Source: Planctomycetaceae bacterium | GTDB taxonomy: Bacteria > Planctomycetota > Planctomycetia > Pirellulales > UBA1268 | Direction of reading: 5' to 3' | Assembly: GCA_018694455.1 (NCBI GenBank) | Contig: JABHNP010000360.1 | Coordinates: 1-9,763, forward strand | Length of the DNA: 9,763 bases | Part shown: piece after piece, positions 6,600-9,763 of the stretch | Layout: every line of letters starts with the position of its first letter | Position numbering within the stretch: the first letter of the stretch is position 1 | The notes under the pieces: generated by a model | What the model saw: only the letters and a program-made list of their open reading frames with translations | Database searches by the model: none | What the model was told of the DNA's origin: nothing | Program-made: the position numbers and the translations under genes

Positions 6600-7175
6600 A
6601 TGACTGAATTTCTGCCACCAAAAAGTAAATCACATGTTCCGATTCATTTTGAAATCGGACGAATCAGCGTTCAATTCTTGTGGAATATTGATCGATGGCA
6701 CCATTGTTTCCAAATAGATCAAAAGAATTATCTCCAATCGGTTGAAAAGGATGGTATCACTCAAAATAATGGTGAACAAACAGTACCTCATGGCATTTCT
6801 GATATGTGGCCTGCATCACCAGTTATTACTGAAGTAACGCCAACTGAGGCCATGGGCCGTCCAGCACTTGTAGCTATTGGGCTAGCTGGACGTTCACATT
6901 TTTCAGCAAGTTTGACCGCCTCCGAAGCTGAAAAAGACTCGATGTTAGTTGAAGTTGCCTGCAGAGCTCAGGAAGCACCCAAATGGCTCGGTTCAACGTA
7001 TTTACGGTACGGAGAAAGCCCCGCAAATGATCTCATTGCAATTCAACCGAAGGCAGTCAACACATTTGACCGACCTGTGACAATCCTGTGGTCATATCGC
7101 ATTTCAGTAGGGGGTATTGAGGCAGTACACCCTGCATCTTGCGGCAAACTGCTCTTTCGGTCAAATTGTTGTTGA
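6600..7175 (+). CDS. Hypothetical protein, planctomycete-type, possibly frameshifted near its 3' end
   Basis: The 191-residue product has no signal peptide and no membrane segment. It appears beta-rich with several aromatic landmarks: FLWNIDRWHHCFQI (26-39), MWPASPVITEV (69-79), GLAGRSHFSASL (94-105), EVACRAQEAPKWLGSTY (118-134) and TILWSYRISV (161-170). I have the impression of similar unnamed proteins in planctomycete genomes but cannot assign a domain or function. The ATG is the first after an in-frame stop at 6585-6587 and lacks a good ribosome binding site. The last 21 residues look unnatural, ending RSNCC. From 7111 the +1 frame is open to a TGA at 7240-7242, which overlaps the next gene's ATG by eight bases. 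The true gene may therefore extend to 7242 by way of a frameshift between about 7111 and 7158. It is probably co-transcribed with the next two genes. Confidence 0.65.
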   Translation: MTEFLPPKSKSHVPIHFEIGRISVQFLWNIDRWHHCFQIDQKNYLQSVEKDGITQNNGEQTVPHGISDMWPASPVITEVTPTEAMGRPALVAIGLAGRSHFSASLTASEAEKDSMLVEVACRAQEAPKWLGSTYLRYGESPANDLIAIQPKAVNTFDRPVTILWSYRISVGGIEAVHPASCGKLLFRSNCC

Positions 7176-7234
7176 ACAGCGGTCATCTGGCGATCGCTCC
7201 TTGGCAATTCAGAAAAAGTTAGTGGAAGCTTCTG

Positions 7235-7834
7235 ATGTTTGATGTTATCGAGCGGCTGAAGGCCGAATGGACTGATAAATATGTCGTGATTAACTCACCA
7301 GCACCGGAACTCAGTCGGTTTGCAAAAACCACTGGTACGGTACGAGCGGTCAATATGAACGGTCGCTGCCTCGTGGAGTTTGATCAGTTCAACAACATAG
7401 GCTGGTATGACATTGATCCGTCGCATCTTAAAGTTGTTACAGAACCACTGCCAAAGCCAGAAAAGAAAGTGGTGACAAAAACCGCTTCTGCAACAAAAGC
7501 AACTTCAGTCAAAACAGCTACGGCAAAGAAACAGTCCACCGCGGACATCCTAGCGGCGGCACGAGGTGGTAGTTCAACGCCTGCAGCAAAGCCAACTGAA
7601 AAACTTTCTGTAGCTGAAATTTTGGCGAAGGCTCGTGGTTCCCAAGCAGCTCCACCTCCTTCAACTGATGAGCCAACGCCGAACCAAGATGAATTGCCTG
7701 AGGAGAACTCAATAGCTTTAGAAGAAACAACAACTCAGACAGAATCACCTCCTGAGGAGAGGGCTTCAGAGGGCACTCTTCCAACGACAACGGCAGAAAA
7801 AATTTCATGGTGCAGACAACATGATGCACAGTAA
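7235..7834 (+). CDS. SH3-like barrel protein with repeated ADILAxARG motifs in a disordered tail
   Basis: The 199-residue protein has two visible parts. Residues 1-68 look like a small beta barrel (KOW/Tudor/SH3-like): DVIERLKAEWTDKYVV, a TGTVRAVNMNGRCLVEF strand pair and NNIGWYDIDPSHLKVV. The rest is low-complexity, rich in Lys, Ala, Thr, Pro and then Glu. Two copies of a short motif are embedded in it, STADILAAARG (101-111) and SVAEILAKARG (125-135). A terminal EKISWCRQHDAQ (188-199) looks ordered again. From memory, this architecture recurs as a hypothetical protein in Planctomycetes; its function is unknown. The motifs could be short helical docking sites, and the barrel could bind protein or nucleic acid. 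The ATG at 7235 has GGAAG about seven bases upstream and fits a translational overlap with the possible extended end of the preceding gene. There is no signal peptide, so it is probably cytoplasmic. Confidence 0.88.
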   Translation: MFDVIERLKAEWTDKYVVINSPAPELSRFAKTTGTVRAVNMNGRCLVEFDQFNNIGWYDIDPSHLKVVTEPLPKPEKKVVTKTASATKATSVKTATAKKQSTADILAAARGGSSTPAAKPTEKLSVAEILAKARGSQAAPPPSTDEPTPNQDELPEENSIALEETTTQTESPPEERASEGTLPTTTAEKISWCRQHDAQ

Positions 7835-7887
7835 CTAGGTCACAAGAGTAGCCAAGTGTCATTCAAACCGCACAAGGGGTAACAAAC

Positions 7888-8379
7888 ATGTTTCGAGATC
7901 AATTCCACCTCAAGAGAATTTTGTCAACTACTCTCTTCTGTATGACTCTTCTTCTTGCCGGCTGCGGACGCATTACGAATCATCCCCTAGTGAAAATTGC
8001 CAAAGAAGAGGTCGCCGTAAATAATCGGTCGCAAGCAATGCTCGGAGAACCATTGACTTGGCAGGGAACTGTCACTGGTCGAGCGAATGAGGTTGACGGA
8101 ATTGGAGCTATGCAAATCCCTGTCCGTGGTCCAAAAACAGCTGCAACAGTCATCGTTGAAGGAAAGAAGTTTGGGGATGAGTGGGGTGTTACACTTCTGG
8201 AAATTCGCCCAGATAACGGAGATGAAGAACTCTCACTAACCGCAGATCTTGCTATGCGTAGCGGTGTAGAAACTCCAAAATTCGATCCTTCTGCGACACA
8301 ATCACCGGCTTCGCAAACTGCACCACCACCTGCTGAAATTACAATTGACTTACCTCCAGGTATCCCTGGGGCAGAGTAA
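7888..8379 (+). CDS. Lipoprotein with a possible Coa1-like domain
   Basis: The 163-residue product begins with a basic, hydrophobic signal peptide ending in the lipobox LLLAGC. Cys26 is the lipidated residue, and Gly follows it rather than an inner-membrane-retention Asp. The mature part (about 30-125) has the pattern seen in small Coa1/Tim21-like proteins. A helix with repeated polar residues leads into AMLGEPLTWQGTVTGRANE, then strands MQIPVRGPKTAATVIVEGKKFGDEWGVTLLEI. This assignment is tentative. The C-terminus (about 130-163) is rich in Pro, Ser and Ala and probably disordered. AAGGGG eight bases before the ATG is a good ribosome binding site. It follows the SH3-like gene by 53 bases in the same direction and is likely in one operon with it. 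It converges on the potassium-uptake genes with only seven bases between stop codons. Confidence 0.85.
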   Translation: MFRDQFHLKRILSTTLFCMTLLLAGCGRITNHPLVKIAKEEVAVNNRSQAMLGEPLTWQGTVTGRANEVDGIGAMQIPVRGPKTAATVIVEGKKFGDEWGVTLLEIRPDNGDEELSLTADLAMRSGVETPKFDPSATQSPASQTAPPPAEITIDLPPGIPGAE

Positions 8380-8387
8380 GGTTTTTT
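8354..8387 (+). terminator. Weak terminator candidate after the lipoprotein gene
   Basis: CTCCAGG (8354-8360) can pair with CCTGGGG (8365-8371) around a TATC loop, with one G-U pair. A run of six T residues follows at 8382-8387. The ten-base distance between stem and T run is larger than in a standard intrinsic terminator, and the stem lies inside the coding region. Confidence 0.25.
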
Positions 8388-9058
8388 CAATTCATTTCAC
8401 GGAGACGAGCCAACTCTTCTTCACGGCCAATGACAAGTAGTATTTGATCCTGGATAAGTTTTGTCCGCCCTTCAGGAAACATTTGGAATCGTCCCTGCAT
8501 TACATCTCGTAATCCTAGTACGAAGACGCCAATGGTGCTGCGAAGATCTGCCTCGGCGAGAGTCTTGCCCTCCAGTGATTCTGGCACCGTAATTTCAACG
8601 ACGCTGTACTCTGGATCAATCGGTAAAAAGTCAAGAACGTTGGGCCAACTCGACTTATCAGCTAGTTCTTTAGCAACCATCTCTTCTGGAAAAACCACTC
8701 GATTTGCACCAAGGTGCGAGAGAATTTTTCCGTGCTCTTTGGTAACTCCTTTTACAACAACATCGCGAGCACCAAGTTCTTTGACATGCAGCGTTGCCAA
8801 CAGTGACCGAGAAATTGTTTCCCCGAGTGAGATGAAAACTGATGTCGAATCTTTAATGGGAAGGTTTTCGAGTAACTCTCTATCAGTTGCATCACCTATA
8901 ATCGCTTCATGGATCACATTCTTGACCGCATCTAGTCGGTCACGCCGCTGATCAACTCCAGTTACCCGGCACCCGTTCGCTGCCAGTTGACTCGCTAATG
9001 CAGAGCCGAAAGAACCCATTCCAAGCATGATGAAACGTTTACTACTAGTTGAAGGCAC
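8387..9058 (-). CDS. ktrA: Ktr/Trk potassium uptake regulatory subunit (RCK protein)
   Basis: This cytoplasmic subunit forms a ring that gates the membrane potassium transporter in response to bound nucleotide. The 223-residue length is typical of single-unit KtrA rather than double-unit TrkA. The RCK_N domain (about 7-135) has the dinucleotide motif GMGSFG (13-18), the acidic residue Asp36 in VTGVDQ, GDATD (55-59), SVFISLGE and VVFPEE. The RCK_C domain (about 145-220) starts at YSVVEITVPESLEGKTL. In Bacillus KtrA the fourth position of the glycine motif is Arg, while here it is Ser16. The GTG at 9058 is the start that preserves the glycine motif, and the first ATG would cut into it. The ktrB stop lies six bases upstream, and GGAGGAG sits within the end of ktrB, so translation is probably coupled. 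Confidence 0.93.
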   Translation of the reverse strand: MPSTSSKRFIMLGMGSFGSALASQLAANGCRVTGVDQRRDRLDAVKNVIHEAIIGDATDRELLENLPIKDSTSVFISLGETISRSLLATLHVKELGARDVVVKGVTKEHGKILSHLGANRVVFPEEMVAKELADKSSWPNVLDFLPIDPEYSVVEITVPESLEGKTLAEADLRSTIGVFVLGLRDVMQGRFQMFPEGRTKLIQDQILLVIGREEELARLREMN

Positions 9059-9064
9059 CTTATA

Positions 9065-9763
9065 TTAGCCGACAAGCGGCTCCTCCTCAGGGTAGTTAGG
9101 CTGGTACGTAGGTCGTTGCCGAGACAAAGCAACTGCGACAGTGATGGGCCCCAAACGGCCCAGCAGCATCAAAATAACCAAAATGAATTTTCCAGGAATT
9201 GTGAGTGAAGCCGTAATTCCTGTCGATAGGCCGACCGTTCCTAATGCTGATATGCATTCGAATGATGCGTCGAGAAACCAGCGTGGCCGTTCAGCGGCCT
9301 TCCCACCATTTTCAACACCCAAAAGTGCAACAAGTGCAACGAATGCAATTGCAACAAAAACTAATGCCGTTGCTGTAGCTCGCTCAACGGCACGCTCCGG
9401 AATTGTGCGTTTTGCGAAATTAGCTCGTTCTTGCCCTCGGAAGCTTGCTCCGGCACGAGTTAGGAGTGTCATAAAAGTACTGACTTTAAATCCACCACCT
9501 GTAGAACCTGGGCCCGCGCCTATTGCCATGAGCAGTATTGTGAGGAAGAGCGTCGCACTTGACAAACCCCCATACTCGACTGTGTTAAAGCCCGCGGTTC
9601 GACATGTTGTTGTATGAAATAGTCCAAGCAAAACACGGCTCGACAGGGGCTGACCTGCCAGAACACCGTCTGACTCAAACACCCAAAAACTCACCGCACC
9701 AAAGGCAAGCAAACCAGACGTGCCTAGCAACATTAACTTCGAATGCATATGCAGCCTATCCCA
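9065..9763 (-). CDS. ktrB: Ktr/Trk potassium transporter membrane subunit, C-terminal half (5' end outside the window)
   Basis: The frame is open through the right edge with no stop. The visible 232 residues correspond to roughly the second half of a TrkH/KtrB protein of about 450 residues. An ATG at 9748 is internal and not the start: the five codons before it read on, and the segment LHMHSKLMLLGT continues a typical transmembrane boundary. The third pore loop carries the selectivity-filter motif TTTCRTAGFNT. It is followed by GAGPGSTGGGFKVSTF, which is characteristic of the family, and the fourth pore loop is SALGTVGLSTGIT. The end of the last helix reads GRLGPITVAVALS. Together with the RCK subunit gene immediately downstream, this makes a two-gene potassium (possibly sodium-coupled) uptake operon in the cytoplasmic membrane. 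KtrB and TrkH cannot be separated firmly from half a protein. The single-unit RCK partner favours Ktr. Confidence 0.93.
   Translation of the reverse strand, partial: WDRLHMHSKLMLLGTSGLLAFGAVSFWVFESDGVLAGQPLSSRVLLGLFHTTTCRTAGFNTVEYGGLSSATLFLTILLMAIGAGPGSTGGGFKVSTFMTLLTRAGASFRGQERANFAKRTIPERAVERATATALVFVAIAFVALVALLGVENGGKAAERPRWFLDASFECISALGTVGLSTGITASLTIPGKFILVILMLLGRLGPITVAVALSRQRPTYQPNYPEEEPLVG

Noticed and set aside
7190..7197. GCGATCGC octamer, the HIP1 palindrome abundant in cyanobacteria
   Set aside because: I noticed only one copy, and the gene content does not suggest a cyanobacterium.
7518..7862. Antisense open frame of 114 codons opposite the SH3-like gene tail
   Set aside because: It mirrors the low-complexity Ala/Pro/Glu-coding region, with no ribosome binding site or recognisable domain.
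1..9763. CRISPR arrays, tRNA or rRNA genes, insertion sequences, prophage or toxin-antitoxin genes
   Set aside because: I looked for regularly spaced repeats, tRNA-like cloverleaf arms, transposase motifs and small paired genes on both strands and saw none.

Overview
The window is an ordinary, densely packed bacterial chromosomal segment with mid-range base composition. It has short gaps, a few GTG starts, and no rRNA, tRNA, insertion sequence, prophage or CRISPR array that I can see. The most likely source is a planctomycete (Pirellulales-like, probably environmental). That inference rests mainly on two proteins of a type I recall from planctomycete genomes: a small SH3-like protein followed by a disordered tail carrying an [S/T]-x-A-[D/E]-I-L-A-x-A-R-G motif, and its unnamed neighbour. 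Scattered trp genes also fit. No database search was possible.

Left part (1-2838): the 5' part of a GNAT-fold acyltransferase gene runs leftward off the window from a GTG at 770, with its own promoter at 841-870. Diverging from it is an extended short-chain dehydrogenase/reductase gene (1040-2155), whose end overlaps an OmpR/PhoB-type response regulator gene (2092-2838). The acyltransferase resembles the family that includes bacterial ceramide synthase, and the reductase could be its ceramide-pathway partner. This is a hypothesis only.

Middle part (2844-6508, all leftward): a small-loop membrane histidine kinase, then purH (last two steps of IMP synthesis), then trpC (indole-3-glycerol phosphate synthase). 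The gaps of 99 and 158 bases before purH and trpC each hold a plausible promoter. A perfect 12-base palindrome overlaps the -10 of the trpC promoter. The kinase is a natural candidate partner for the regulator, although two biosynthetic genes lie between them and they face opposite ways.

Right part (6600-9763): three rightward genes of unknown function form a likely operon: a beta-rich hypothetical protein, the SH3-like protein with the repeated motif, and a lipoprotein that may carry a Coa1-like domain. The first of them seems to continue in a +1 frame up to an 8-base overlap with the second, so it may be frameshifted. Converging on this group are leftward genes for a Ktr/Trk potassium uptake system: the C-terminal half of the membrane subunit (cut by the window edge) and the NAD/nucleotide-binding RCK subunit six bases downstream.

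The most useful leads are the acyltransferase/reductase pair, the apparent stop-codon loss at the reductase/regulator junction (TCATG where TGATG would be expected), the hidden +1 reading frame at 7111-7242, and the uncharacterised three-gene cluster.
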